Of a stretch of 64,000 nucleotides of DNA, positions 1 through 7,808 are shown piece by piece. Both the position numbers and the translations under genes were made by a program. The notes beneath the pieces are model-generated. The model had not been told where the DNA came from and ran no database searches. It saw nothing but the letters and a program-made list of their open reading frames with translations. Position 1 is the first letter of the stretch, and each line of letters begins with the position of its first letter. The DNA is taken from positions 6,262,001 through 6,326,000 of the forward strand of contig NZ_CP061008.1 of the NCBI RefSeq assembly GCF_014490035.1, in the 5' to 3' direction. This DNA is from Achromobacter xylosoxidans. GTDB taxonomy: Bacteria; Pseudomonadota; Gammaproteobacteria; Burkholderiales; Burkholderiaceae_B.

Positions 1-399
1 GGACCCTGCCGCTGCGAGAACAGACGATCGAACGACATCAACGCGGCCTGCAGGCAGCAGCACGGAGAAGCGGTCCGGCCTGCCAGGTACAAAAACGTAG
101 TTGCCTCGCACCTCGGCATCTCCCCGAGCCCCTCCTGGCAGTTCAATTGGCACCGACCGCAGCTTCGACGGCAACGGCTGGTCCAGGACCAGAATGATTT
201 TTCCATGGTCACCAAATGCGCGTACCGCAACGTGGCCGCCGTCCGAACTGACCGTGTAGTCGAAGTCCAATCCCTCCGGCGCGACATGCAGGGCACCGGA
301 GGTTGTCGCGCAACCAGACAGTGCGATCACCGCGACCAGGCCGAGCCCCGCAAACACCGATCGTGTCACGTACTTCGGGATTGAAAATACGGAGTTCAA
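1..399 (-). CDS. Lipoprotein of unknown role, C-terminus cut by window edge
   Basis: An open frame runs from a TTG start at 399 down to base 1 without a stop, so the 3' part lies outside the window. The first 30 residues are a clear lipoprotein signal peptide: basic residues (K-Y-V-T-R), a hydrophobic stretch, then the lipobox L-S-G-C. AGGA lies about 7 nt before the TTG. The mature part is beta-rich in appearance (DYTVSSDGGHVAVRAFGDHG). In ICEs of this class such lipoproteins often belong to the conjugation or pilus apparatus (TcpQ/TraN-like), but no family was recognised and that role is inference. It is divergent from the gene at 698. Confidence 0.6.
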   Translation of the reverse strand, partial: MNSVFSIPKYVTRSVFAGLGLVAVIALSGCATTSGALHVAPEGLDFDYTVSSDGGHVAVRAFGDHGKIILVLDQPLPSKLRSVPIELPGGARGDAEVRGNYVFVPGRPDRFSVLLPAGRVDVVRSSVLAAAGS

Positions 400-697
400 G
401 TTTATTCCTAAGCCACGGCAAAACAGGACGCTGCCACCGCAGCACCGCAACCATCATAGAGCGGCGGCAAGCTCCAAAAAAGCTCGGTAGCCCTCTTGCC
501 AAACCGTTGAGATTGTGTGTAGGATTCCGCCCAGTATGCCCGTCAGAGCTCATCTGGCATCTTTTGCAGTGCTGCGGTTTGGCTCCACCATTCGGTGACC
601 GCAGGTCCTAGCGACCAGGAGTGTCTTTTCAGCCCATCGGGGAACTTTCCTCCCCGAATGGGGCGGCGGTTCCCCTTTTTCATTCAGGAGAACCGAC
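400..697. promoter_or_regulatory. Divergent intergenic region with leader A and hairpins
   Basis: This 298-bp spacer separates the divergent lipoprotein genes and should hold promoters in both directions. Positions 576-630 (leader A) resemble 4171-4227 (leader B): both have GGTTYGGCTCCA, then GGTCCT, GACC and GGAGTG followed by a T-rich stretch. Positions 637-657 form a perfect 7-bp hairpin (TCGGGGA/TCCCCGA). A GGGG/CCCC pairing at 660-675 is followed by five Ts, like a small terminator, only about 18 nt before the next start codon. Short frames read here on both strands look like shadows. Confidence 0.5.
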
Positions 698-1306
698 ATG
701 AGTTCAACGTTCAGCGTTGCAAGCCTTTCTATCGCCTTTGGCATCTGCGTCGGCGCCATTGTCTGGGGGGCTATTTCCCTGGCACCGCGGGCCTACGTGG
801 CCGTGCGCGCATGCGCCCACGGCTTCACGCATAGCCGAGGCAACACCCGACGTGCGGCTATTGTCACCTCGATCGCGGTGACCGGCCTTCTCGCCGGATG
901 TGCAAATCAGAGCGCCTCAGGCGGCGTGTACAGCTACCAGCAAGCTCAGCAGGTGCAGCAGGTCCAATCGGGGACGGTCATTTCGGCACGACCAATCACC
1001 ATTCAGGCCGGCTACAACTCCGGGGCAGGCATGGCAGCAGGTTCCGCACTAGGCGGATTGGCGGGCAGCGCCATCGGAAACCACAAGGGGTCCTATGTCG
1101 CGGCAGCCATAGGCGCGCTCATCGGCGGTATCGCCGGCAATTCTGTCGAACGCAAGGTGTCCGAAGCCGCTGGCATCGAAGTCGTTGTACGACTCGATAG
1201 TGGTCAAACCCAAGCAATCGCGCAGGAGGCTGACATCCCGCTCAAGCCTGGCCAACGGGTCCAAGTCCTGAGCGGTGCCGGCGCAGTTCGCGTCATCCCG
1301 ATTTAA
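698..1306 (+). CDS. SlyB-like glycine-zipper lipoprotein with N-terminal extension
   Basis: The 202-aa product has a C-terminal half typical of the SlyB/Pcp 17-kDa surface-antigen family: a glycine-zipper membrane segment (GMAAGSALGGLAGSAIGN, then AAIGALIGGIAGN) and a short beta-rich tail. Family members are outer-membrane lipoproteins. A lipobox (T-G-L-L-A-G-C) lies at about residue 68 instead of about 20, preceded by a separate hydrophobic segment at residues 8-30. AGGAG before the ATG at 698 supports this start, and no closer in-frame start gives a standard signal peptide. Either an extra membrane helix precedes an internal lipobox, or a lipoprotein gene has fused to a short upstream frame. 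Confidence 0.65.
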   Translation: MSSTFSVASLSIAFGICVGAIVWGAISLAPRAYVAVRACAHGFTHSRGNTRRAAIVTSIAVTGLLAGCANQSASGGVYSYQQAQQVQQVQSGTVISARPITIQAGYNSGAGMAAGSALGGLAGSAIGNHKGSYVAAAIGALIGGIAGNSVERKVSEAAGIEVVVRLDSGQTQAIAQEADIPLKPGQRVQVLSGAGAVRVIPI

Positions 1307-1353
1307 ACCCAAGCAGTGGCGCCCATTGGACGCCCTGCTCCTTCCCCTACCGG

Positions 1354-1379
1354 GCCCACGCCCGAACGGGCGAGTGGGC
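1354..1379 (+). terminator. GC-rich hairpin just before the 1398 start
   Basis: GCCCAC-GCCCG-AA-CGGGC-GA-GTGGGC can fold into a long stem with one small bulge, followed by a T-rich stretch and then GGAG and the ATG at 1398. Position and form match the hairpins at 637-657, 4231-4257 and 5397-5423. Confidence 0.5.
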
Positions 1380-1397
1380 TCTTCTTCGGAGCTTGCG

Positions 1398-1754
1398 ATG
1401 AGCAATCATTTCTTCAAAACCCTGCACAACGGCCATGCCATCACGGTCAATCTAGGCTGGGACCGCCCCATGGGCCATTTCTTCCTGGTCATACCGAAGC
1501 CGGTCGAGCTTCTTGACACTGATCCGGATGCAGACGACGACGGCGAATTCGGCGGCGACTTCCTTTATTCAAATCTTTACGAGCGAAATCCCTTTGGGTT
1601 GGACCTCGATTACTTCCGCGGAGTCTTGCATCGACTCGGCATTACCCTTCCCGAGAGCATGTACGTCGAGGTGCTTGCGGATCGTCGCAATAACGTGGGC
1701 AACCGCCTCGTCACACACCAGGCGGATGGCACGTTCTCCGAACATCCGATCTAA
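1398..1754 (+). CDS. Small acidic protein, unknown function
   Basis: The 118-aa product starts at ATG 1398, preceded by GGAG at 1388-1391. A longer frame from 1275 overlaps the upstream stop and the hairpin and is not favoured. The protein has no membrane segment or signal peptide. It carries an acidic patch around residues 38-50 (DTDPDADDDGEFGGD). I do not recognise a family. The self-contained layout (hairpin, ribosome site, gene) matches the neighbouring ICE accessory genes. Confidence 0.6.
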   Translation: MSNHFFKTLHNGHAITVNLGWDRPMGHFFLVIPKPVELLDTDPDADDDGEFGGDFLYSNLYERNPFGLDLDYFRGVLHRLGITLPESMYVEVLADRRNNVGNRLVTHQADGTFSEHPI

Positions 1755-1774
1755 GACTGCTGTTCTCATTGACC

Positions 1775-1806
1775 CATCGGGGCCTCCCGATTGGGGGGCC
1801 TCCCTC
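1775..1806 (+). terminator. Hairpin pair between small genes
   Basis: ATCGGG-GCCT-CCCGAT forms a perfect 6-bp hairpin, followed by a G-run/C-run pairing and CTCTT. It resembles the 637-680 structure, including the preceding CCCATCGGGG string. Confidence 0.45.
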
Positions 1807-1847
1807 TTAAAGGCCCAACTATGCCTCACCACTCAAACCGAGAAAGA

Positions 1848-2093
1848 ATGACAAACGTTGAGTGCGTCACGGACTTAATGGAGTTCTCCTCCTATGGCCC
1901 GCTCGCTCAAATGTTTGTCGTAGACGCGCTCCTCAAGCACGCGACGAGCGTCGCGAAGTTCAGCGACGAAGATCTCCAAAACTGGCCTGAGAATCATCTC
2001 ATCCACCCCCATTCATGGAGAGGTGTTGCGCAAGAAATCAAAACGAAACTTGAGCAGCACCTCAACCCCGACGCATCTTCGGAAGTGACGTAA
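1848..2093 (+). CDS. Small conserved-type ICE/plasmid protein, unknown function
   Basis: About 81 aa from ATG 1848, with GAGAAAG just upstream; an ATG at 1821 would add nine residues. The N-terminal half (DLMEFSSYGPLAQMFVVDAL) has the look of a short helical protein found on plasmids and ICEs of Burkholderiales and Pseudomonas, from memory of the family and not from a search. The C-terminus includes PHSWRGVAQEIKTKL. No catalytic motif or membrane segment is visible, and the function is unknown. Confidence 0.55.
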   Translation: MTNVECVTDLMEFSSYGPLAQMFVVDALLKHATSVAKFSDEDLQNWPENHLIHPHSWRGVAQEIKTKLEQHLNPDASSEVT

Positions 2094-2158
2094 AAATTCT
2101 GGAAACTGCCACAGGAACCGCGAATTCGTAGGGCCTGACGCAATCCAGTCCATCCCTC

Positions 2159-2224
2159 GCGCGGGTTTGCATTCCCGCGCAGCCCCTCTCATTCATCTTG
2201 GCCCCTAAGGGGCCGCTTTTTTTT
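2159..2224 (+). terminator. Double hairpin ending in a rho-independent terminator
   Basis: The first hairpin is GCGCGGG (2159-2165) with CCCGCGC (2174-2180). The second is GGCCCC-TAA-GGGGCC (2200-2214), followed by GC and eight Ts, a textbook intrinsic terminator. It lies only 13 nt before the DUF3275 start, so it either ends upstream transcription or attenuates the next gene. Confidence 0.75.
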
Positions 2225-2237
2225 CTGGAGCAACACC

Positions 2238-2864
2238 ATGATCAAGATCCCCGGCACGCTGGAGGTCAAGACGATTCGAGGCGGCAACGGCGACTTCAAT
2301 GTCGGTGAGCTGCAAACCGCAATCGGTGAATTCAAAATCAAGGACAAGATCTTGGAGCAGTTTCAGTCGGGCTCCTACCCCGGCGAGTTTCTAATCTCGA
2401 AGATCTATCCGCACTCATACACGTGGTACGGGAAGATCACAATTGAGATTCGCGCCATGCTCGCGGACGTGATGCTAGACAGCGACGACCCTGGCGACTC
2501 GGAGATTGCCACTCAGGCGACCGAGCCCGATCCAGCGGATGAAGAACGCAGTTCCCCATCGATCGCTACGCAGAGCGAGGCCGCAACTCCAAAGGTCTTG
2601 TCGGCGGAAGAGGCCCCTCCTCCTCCCGCAGCGAGCGCTCCACTTGCGACCGCCGAGCAGCCCACGGCGTCAAGCGTGCCCTTCGAGGACAGCGAGCTCT
2701 TGGAAGTCTTCGGCGCTGAGCTTACGGAGCTGATCAAAGCCCGGCAGCCAGTAAAGCTAGATCCGTCGGTCGACCGCGCGCTGTTCCGGTCGCAGCGCGA
2801 TTGGCTCGGGAAGCGACTCAACTACAGCTTCCGTGCTGCATCTCAAACCTGGCACGTCAAATAA
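2238..2864 (+). CDS. DUF3275 family ICE protein
   Basis: The 208-aa product is recognised by its N-terminal domain (residues 1-85: LEVKTIRGGNGDFNVGEL, then GEFLISKIYPHSY), which matches the DUF3275 family common in PFGI-1/PAGI-type ICEs. A Pro/Ala/Ser/Glu-rich linker occupies about residues 90-145, followed by a conserved-looking C-terminal segment (DRALFRSQRDWLGKRLNYSF). The biochemical role of the family is unknown. CTGGAG precedes the ATG. It is followed by the DUF6094 methyltransferase-like gene, an order seen in related elements. Confidence 0.8.
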   Translation: MIKIPGTLEVKTIRGGNGDFNVGELQTAIGEFKIKDKILEQFQSGSYPGEFLISKIYPHSYTWYGKITIEIRAMLADVMLDSDDPGDSEIATQATEPDPADEERSSPSIATQSEAATPKVLSAEEAPPPPAASAPLATAEQPTASSVPFEDSELLEVFGAELTELIKARQPVKLDPSVDRALFRSQRDWLGKRLNYSFRAASQTWHVK

Positions 2865-2936
2865 CACCAATCCCTCGATGCGCAGGTCCGGCTTCAGCCG
2901 GCCCGCGCTTCAAACCTCCACTACAGGCAGAACCCC

Positions 2937-4040
2937 ATGGCACTTATCTTTCCTAGGCTCGCGCAGAACTTCATTCGCAACGGCTATTTTCCAACCGACG
3001 AGGAGACACTGAAGCGAGTTTGCTCCGCCCTTGAGCTGCTCGATCCTGATGCGGGGGCAAGGCTCTATGACCCCTGCTGCGGAGAAGGAAGCGCCCTTAA
3101 CTGGGTGGCTTCCGCTCTGGACGCGTTTCATGCCTCAAAGTCCACAGTGACGTATGGCGTCGAATTTGACCGGAGCCGCGCCTGGCACGCAAAGGAGCTC
3201 CTCTCGTCAGCACTTCACGCTGATGTCCACGATGTGTTTGTATCAGCGCGGTCTATGAGCCTCCTGTTCTTAAATCCCCCTTATGGAGCCGTGGTGGCCG
3301 ACAAGGGGCACACTGGCGACCGGCACTATGACCGCTTGGAAAAGGTCTTCTACCAGGCCGCGGTGCCATCGCTCGCTTTCGGCGGCGTGCTGGTCTTGAT
3401 CGTCCCACACTATGTGATGGACAAGCAATTTGCGACCATGATCTCCCGGAACTTTGAAGGGGTGCGGGCCCACTTGGCGCCTGAGCAGGAGTTTCGGCAG
3501 CTTGTCGTCTTCGGTGTAAAGAGGCGTTCCGACTCACCTGACCCCAATGTTGTGAAAAGGTTGGTCGAAATTGGGCAAGGAGCACTTCCGTCCGAGCTAC
3601 CCGCTGAATGGACCACTGCACCCTATCTTGTGCCGCACGTTGCCGGTCAGCTCGCATTTCTGTCCACGAAAATCGACGCCGAACAGTTACGTGACGAGCT
3701 TCAACGCATAGCACCTTCGACTTTATGGCCGCAGCTCGGACGCTTCTTTTCGACCGGTGAAGTCACTCATCGACGCCCGCTCTGCAACCTCTCTGACTGG
3801 CATCTTGCGCTTGCGCTCGCGGCCGGACAGATAAGTGGCGTAGTGGAGGGCGACGACGGGACCAAGCTGCTTATCCGGGGAGACACGATCAAGGTCAAAG
3901 TCCAGGAAGTTCAGCTTGAAGAAGCCAGCAATGGCGATGTTCGCACCACGATCGTGATGCGCGACAAGTTCGTACCGACCATCGTCGGAATCGACTTCAC
4001 GCCAGGAGCGCGCTTGGGCCGTCTGGTCAACATCCGGTGA
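2937..4040 (+). CDS. DUF6094-type SAM-dependent methyltransferase-like protein
   Basis: The 367-aa product has a Rossmann-type methyltransferase N-terminal domain. The SAM-binding motif is DPCCGEGSAL (about residues 42-51), the acidic residue after strand 2 is in YGVEFD, and the catalytic motif is NPPYG (about residues 112-116), characteristic of N6-adenine methyltransferases. The C-terminal 200 residues carry a DUF6094-like region of unknown role. Such proteins occur in ICE backbones and may modify element DNA to evade restriction, which is inference. No target-recognition domain or restriction partner is visible nearby. Confidence 0.75.
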   Translation: MALIFPRLAQNFIRNGYFPTDEETLKRVCSALELLDPDAGARLYDPCCGEGSALNWVASALDAFHASKSTVTYGVEFDRSRAWHAKELLSSALHADVHDVFVSARSMSLLFLNPPYGAVVADKGHTGDRHYDRLEKVFYQAAVPSLAFGGVLVLIVPHYVMDKQFATMISRNFEGVRAHLAPEQEFRQLVVFGVKRRSDSPDPNVVKRLVEIGQGALPSELPAEWTTAPYLVPHVAGQLAFLSTKIDAEQLRDELQRIAPSTLWPQLGRFFSTGEVTHRRPLCNLSDWHLALALAAGQISGVVEGDDGTKLLIRGDTIKVKVQEVQLEEASNGDVRTTIVMRDKFVPTIVGIDFTPGARLGRLVNIR

Positions 4041-4059
4041 CTCAAGCCTTATTGAAACA

Positions 4060-4080
4060 GCCCCTCGCGTTCGCGAGGGC
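4060..4080 (+). terminator. Perfect 8-bp hairpin downstream of the methyltransferase gene
   Basis: CCCTCGCG-TT-CGCGAGGG starts 22 nt after the stop codon. There is no T-run, so it could act as an RNA-stabilising structure or a weak terminator. Confidence 0.45.
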
Positions 4081-4170
4081 GCTGCCCTAAGCGTATCTCC
4101 ATGCACTTAGGCCAGCGTTCCACGAAGCCCAGCGTTACTGGGCCGTCGCCGGCGTAACCGGCATCCTTTT

Positions 4171-4257
4171 GGTTCGGCTCCATGGGCTTTTGCCCAGGCC
4201 AAGGTCCTCCAGACCTGGAGTGTTTTCTTAACCCTTGCGGGCAACCTCCCGCAGGGT
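4171..4257 (+). promoter_or_regulatory. Leader B plus hairpin upstream of the 4283 gene
   Basis: Positions 4171-4227 resemble the leader at 576-630 (GGTTCGGCTCCA, GGTCCT, GACC, GGAGTG, TTTTC). They are followed by a strong hairpin at 4231-4257 (ACCCTTGCGGG paired with CCCGCAGGGT). Two similar leaders before unrelated genes suggest a shared cis-acting RNA or DNA element. Confidence 0.5.
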
Positions 4258-4282
4258 GCCCGCTGTCGCTTGGATATGACCA

Positions 4283-4726
4283 ATGACAACGCCCTCAAAT
4301 TTCATCGTAACTTTCGAAGTCGCGTATCGGCATCTCATAAAGGTCGGCGTAGAAGCGCCGAACGATCTAGCCGCATTGCAGCAACCCGAAGCGGCTTTCG
4401 GGAATGCCACACTATGGGCAGAAGATTCCCCGCAAAAACTCCTTCATGATGACTTCCATGAGGATGGGGAATGCGTGAACCGATACGTTACCTATTTGGG
4501 AAGCGCCCCGCTTCCGTCTCCGGACGCAAGCGTTCAGGAATTTGAGCTCCATTCGAGGGCCCGAAGCCTTCTTCAGTTCTGCCGCATGGTTTCTGATGCC
4601 GCACCTTCATTAACCGAGCAAGTCGTCGATCTCGACCGCCTGCTTGAGGTAAGGCTGTCTGCACGCTCGATTCAGCAGATTCGCGAGCTGTTGCCGTACT
4701 TGGCTTCTATCGAGCTCGCATCCTAA
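4283..4726 (+). CDS. Unknown protein of the ICE accessory block
   Basis: A 147-aa soluble protein starting at ATG 4283, with no signal peptide or membrane segment. The N-terminal half contains VTFEVAYRHLIKVGVEAPNDL, and the C-terminus is rich in Leu/Arg helices (LLEVRLSARSIQQIRELLPYL). No family is recognised. It follows a hairpin leader and precedes another unknown gene by 41 bp, so the two may be transcribed together. Confidence 0.55.
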   Translation: MTTPSNFIVTFEVAYRHLIKVGVEAPNDLAALQQPEAAFGNATLWAEDSPQKLLHDDFHEDGECVNRYVTYLGSAPLPSPDASVQEFELHSRARSLLQFCRMVSDAAPSLTEQVVDLDRLLEVRLSARSIQQIRELLPYLASIELAS

Positions 4727-4767
4727 CTGTGACCCGTTGCGATTGATCTAAATTCTGGAGCGCATCT

Positions 4768-5382
4768 ATGATGTTCCGCATTCGCGAACTGCAAGATCTA
4801 TTTGTAGACGCCTGCGTGAGGTTTCCTAACGGAGACCTTGCTTTTCTGTCGTTCTATGGCCGTGATGGGTCCGCGCAGCAGCTCTTCGCATCGCTGCAAC
4901 TTGGCGTTCAAGAGGGAGGCCTGCGTCAATTGACACTGATGACGACCTCATCAGCCGTTGAAACCGTAGTCTCTGTCGGAGATGTGAAGCGGCTCGAAAA
5001 GCATTCGGGCAGACTGCCTAAGCAAACTCTCTTCGGCGGGCTCCTGCACTGCTGGATCTATGACCCCGCATTGTTGAAGCCGTCCCGAGCTACGCGTAGT
5101 GGCTGGGTGCTACGCGACGTTGGTGGCGACGAGCCACCGGGCGCTGCTGCAGACCTGGTATGGGACCTGATCAAGCAGGTCTCTGACGTCCCACTTTTGG
5201 ATCACTGGCGGGACTTCCTTTTAGGAGAACTAAGCACAGACCTACTGGCCGACTTGAATGATGAGGCCTGCCGGCCTGTCGGAAGGATTAGTCCCACTTT
5301 CGTACGTCTTCCCACGGACTTTTCGAGGCGAATTTCTTCTTACGTCCGCAATGGACATCTGACACTTCACCCTAGCGCTTAA
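4768..5382 (+). CDS. Unknown protein upstream of the SNF2-type helicase
   Basis: A 204-aa protein starting at ATG 4768, with CTGGAG 8 nt upstream. It appears soluble and mixed alpha/beta. A proline/glycine turn-rich stretch (GGDEPPGAAADLVWDLIKQV) sits near residue 120. No catalytic motif is recognised. It is followed by a hairpin and the helicase gene, so a link to the helicase is possible but unproven. Confidence 0.55.
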   Translation: MMFRIRELQDLFVDACVRFPNGDLAFLSFYGRDGSAQQLFASLQLGVQEGGLRQLTLMTTSSAVETVVSVGDVKRLEKHSGRLPKQTLFGGLLHCWIYDPALLKPSRATRSGWVLRDVGGDEPPGAAADLVWDLIKQVSDVPLLDHWRDFLLGELSTDLLADLNDEACRPVGRISPTFVRLPTDFSRRISSYVRNGHLTLHPSA

Positions 5383-5396
5383 CAGCGTCTTCTCTT

Positions 5397-5423
5397 CCCT
5401 TCCGGGACACCTTCCCGGAAGGG
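5397..5423 (+). terminator. Strong hairpin before the helicase gene
   Basis: CCCTTCCGGGA and TCCCGGAAGGG pair over 11 bp with a 5-nt loop, 15 nt after the upstream stop and 40 nt before the helicase ATG. No adjacent T-run is present. Confidence 0.5.
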
Positions 5424-5463
5424 GAGTTGGTGTCTCTCAATCCCCTTTTCTTGGAGCACCATT

Positions 5464-7740
5464 ATGAACGCGATCGTTGACGACGAAGTTGTCGCATTGG
5501 AAGAAGCCCAGCTTGATGAAACCGATCACATCCCCCTTCCGGAGTTCATCAGCAAATTTGGCGCTGGCCTGTTGCAGGCCGTCCGAGCGCAGAACCCCCC
5601 TATATTTGACGAAGCCCACCGCCCCGACTGGGACGGGATCATAGACTCTCTCTCTCGCACACCGTTCCCGGCTCAACGGCGCGTCGTGCACGCCTTGACC
5701 ACGCTGCTGACGCAGCATGCGCCAGCCGGCGTCATCAACGCTGAAATGGGCACGGGAAAGACTCTTATGGGCATTCTCGTGGCCACGCTCCTCCATCACG
5801 CCGGTTTCCCGAGAACTTTAGTACTTGCACCGCCTCATTTGGTCTACAAATGGCGGCGGGAGATTCGTGCAACGGTACCGAACGCACAAGTCTGGATCCT
5901 CAACGGTCCAGACACGCTTCGGAAGCTGCTTCAGCTCAGGACCATGCGAGGTCGACCTGCTGCACCGCAGTTCTTCATCTTGGGCCGCGTTCGGATGCGG
6001 ATGGGGTTCGATTGGCGCCCTGCCTTCGCAACACGGCCGGTCCTCTTCGACTCGGAACTCGGTCGCGTTTGCAGAAGTGCCGCTTGCTGCCCCCGATGCG
6101 GTCAGTTCGTGTGCGACGAGGATGGTGTACCGCTCACACCGACGCTGGCTACGGCGGCCTTGAACGAGCGGCGCACCGCGTGCAATTGCGGCGAGCGCCT
6201 TTGGACGCTCGTTCCGAAGCGTGCGACGCCCATGAGCTACCGGGACATGGTCAAAAATGCACTCGTTCAAATGCCCACGGTAGGCCCCCGCACTGCGGAC
6301 GGCTTGCTTTCTCGCTTCGGCGAGGAAATGCTCGGCGACATGCTGCAGGACAACGTCTACGAGTTCATCAACTTGATGGACGATGAAGGCGACTTAGTCT
6401 TTTCAGATCGCCAGGCCAAGCGCATGGAACGGGCACTCGCCTATACCGAAGTGTCTTTCGGACAAGGCGGATTCCAACCGACTGAGTTCATCAAACGGTA
6501 TCTTCCGCAAGGCTACTTTGGCTTGCTCATTGCAGACGAGGGCCACGAGTACAAGAACGAAGGTTCGGCTCAAGGCCAGGCGATGGGCGTGCTCGCGCGC
6601 AAGTGCTCAAAGGCGTTGGCATTGACCGGAACGCTGATGGGAGGCTACGCGGACGACCTATACCATCTCCTCTATCGCCTCCACCCGCGGATGATGATAG
6701 AGGACGGGTATAACTTCAACTCAAAGGGGTCGATGGCATCTGCGACGATGGCATTCATGCGTGAACACGGCGTCCTCATCGACATCCACAAGGAATCGAA
6801 CTCGGGATCTCATCGAACGGCAAAGGGGGATAAGAGGACCATCTCCACCGTCAAAGGTCCGGGCTTTGGTCCGAAGGGGATCATGCGGTATGTGGTCCCA
6901 TACACGGCGTTCTTGAAGCTGTCTCAGCTCGGTCAGGACGTGCTGCCGCCCTATCGCGAGAGCATGGTGGAAGTCGCTATGTCGCCCGACATGGAGGCGG
7001 CGTATCACTATCTGGAGCGCACGCTGGTTGACGAGTTGCGGCGGGCACTGCGTGCTGGTGACAAGTCGCTCATGGGAGTTGTTCTGAATGCACTTCTCGC
7101 TTGGCCAGAATGCTGCTTTCGGGCTGAGACGGTTCGGCATCCTCATACCAAGTCGCTGCTTGCTAGCCTTCCAGCGCTGTACGGCAACCAGGATGCGTCG
7201 CCTAAAGAGAACGCATTGCTGGAGCGCGTGCGACGGGAGACTGCAAAAGGCCGTCGTACGCTCGTTTACACGACGTACACGGGCACACGCGACACATCGG
7301 CCAGGCTAAAGGCACTCTTTGACCAGGCCGGCGTGCGCAGTGCCGTGCTTCGTTCCAGTGTGGCCGCGGAAAAGCGGGAGGACTGGGTAATGGAGCAAGT
7401 CGACCGAGGGATCGATGCGTTGATCTGCAACCCGGAGTTGGTCAAGACAGGCCTGGATATGTTGGAGTTTCCGACCATCTTGTTCATGCAGACCGGCTAC
7501 AACGTCTACACACTGCAGCAGGCCGCAAGGCGTAGTTGGCGGATCGGGCAGACGCGAGACGTGGACGTGGATTTTCTTGGCTATCAGGGCACCGCCCAGA
7601 TGCGCTGCCTGCAGCTCATGGCTCAGAAGATTGCAGTCTCTCAATCCACATCTGGCGATATGCCCGACTCAGGGCTCGATATCCTGAATCAGGGGGGTGA
7701 CAGCATTGAAGTCGCCCTTGCGAAGCAGTTGGTTAACTGA
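5464..7740 (+). CDS. SNF2/SF2-type DEAD-like helicase of the ICE
   Basis: The 758-aa product is a superfamily 2 ATPase. Walker A is EMGTGKT (about residue 95-101), motif II is DEGH (about 357), motif III is LTGTL (about 385), and motif VI is QAARRSWRIGQ (about 684-694); RIGQ is typical of Swi2/Snf2 proteins. An inserted cysteine cluster (CCPRCGQFVC and CNCGERLW, residues about 207-244) probably binds zinc. Similar helicases accompany DUF3275 and DUF6094 genes in ICEs, suggesting DNA processing or remodelling during transfer. TTGGAGC precedes the ATG, and a strong terminator follows. The exact role is unknown. Confidence 0.8.
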   Translation: MNAIVDDEVVALEEAQLDETDHIPLPEFISKFGAGLLQAVRAQNPPIFDEAHRPDWDGIIDSLSRTPFPAQRRVVHALTTLLTQHAPAGVINAEMGTGKTLMGILVATLLHHAGFPRTLVLAPPHLVYKWRREIRATVPNAQVWILNGPDTLRKLLQLRTMRGRPAAPQFFILGRVRMRMGFDWRPAFATRPVLFDSELGRVCRSAACCPRCGQFVCDEDGVPLTPTLATAALNERRTACNCGERLWTLVPKRATPMSYRDMVKNALVQMPTVGPRTADGLLSRFGEEMLGDMLQDNVYEFINLMDDEGDLVFSDRQAKRMERALAYTEVSFGQGGFQPTEFIKRYLPQGYFGLLIADEGHEYKNEGSAQGQAMGVLARKCSKALALTGTLMGGYADDLYHLLYRLHPRMMIEDGYNFNSKGSMASATMAFMREHGVLIDIHKESNSGSHRTAKGDKRTISTVKGPGFGPKGIMRYVVPYTAFLKLSQLGQDVLPPYRESMVEVAMSPDMEAAYHYLERTLVDELRRALRAGDKSLMGVVLNALLAWPECCFRAETVRHPHTKSLLASLPALYGNQDASPKENALLERVRRETAKGRRTLVYTTYTGTRDTSARLKALFDQAGVRSAVLRSSVAAEKREDWVMEQVDRGIDALICNPELVKTGLDMLEFPTILFMQTGYNVYTLQQAARRSWRIGQTRDVDVDFLGYQGTAQMRCLQLMAQKIAVSQSTSGDMPDSGLDILNQGGDSIEVALAKQLVN

Positions 7741-7763
7741 CTTCGGTGCTTTCTCTCAGGACA

Positions 7764-7795
7764 GGCTACCCCACACCCGGGGTGGCCTTTTTTTT
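7764..7795 (+). terminator. Rho-independent terminator after the helicase
   Basis: GGC-TACCCC and GGGGTG-GCC form a GC-rich stem followed by eight Ts. It lies between the convergent helicase (+) and GT9 (-) genes. Confidence 0.8.
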
Positions 7796-7808
7796 GCAAG
7801 ATGTAGCG

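Noticed and set aside
209..611. Two overlapping short frames near the left edge
   Set aside because: They overlap the minus-strand lipoprotein gene that ends at the window edge; composition is antisense-like (Arg/Cys/Pro-rich).
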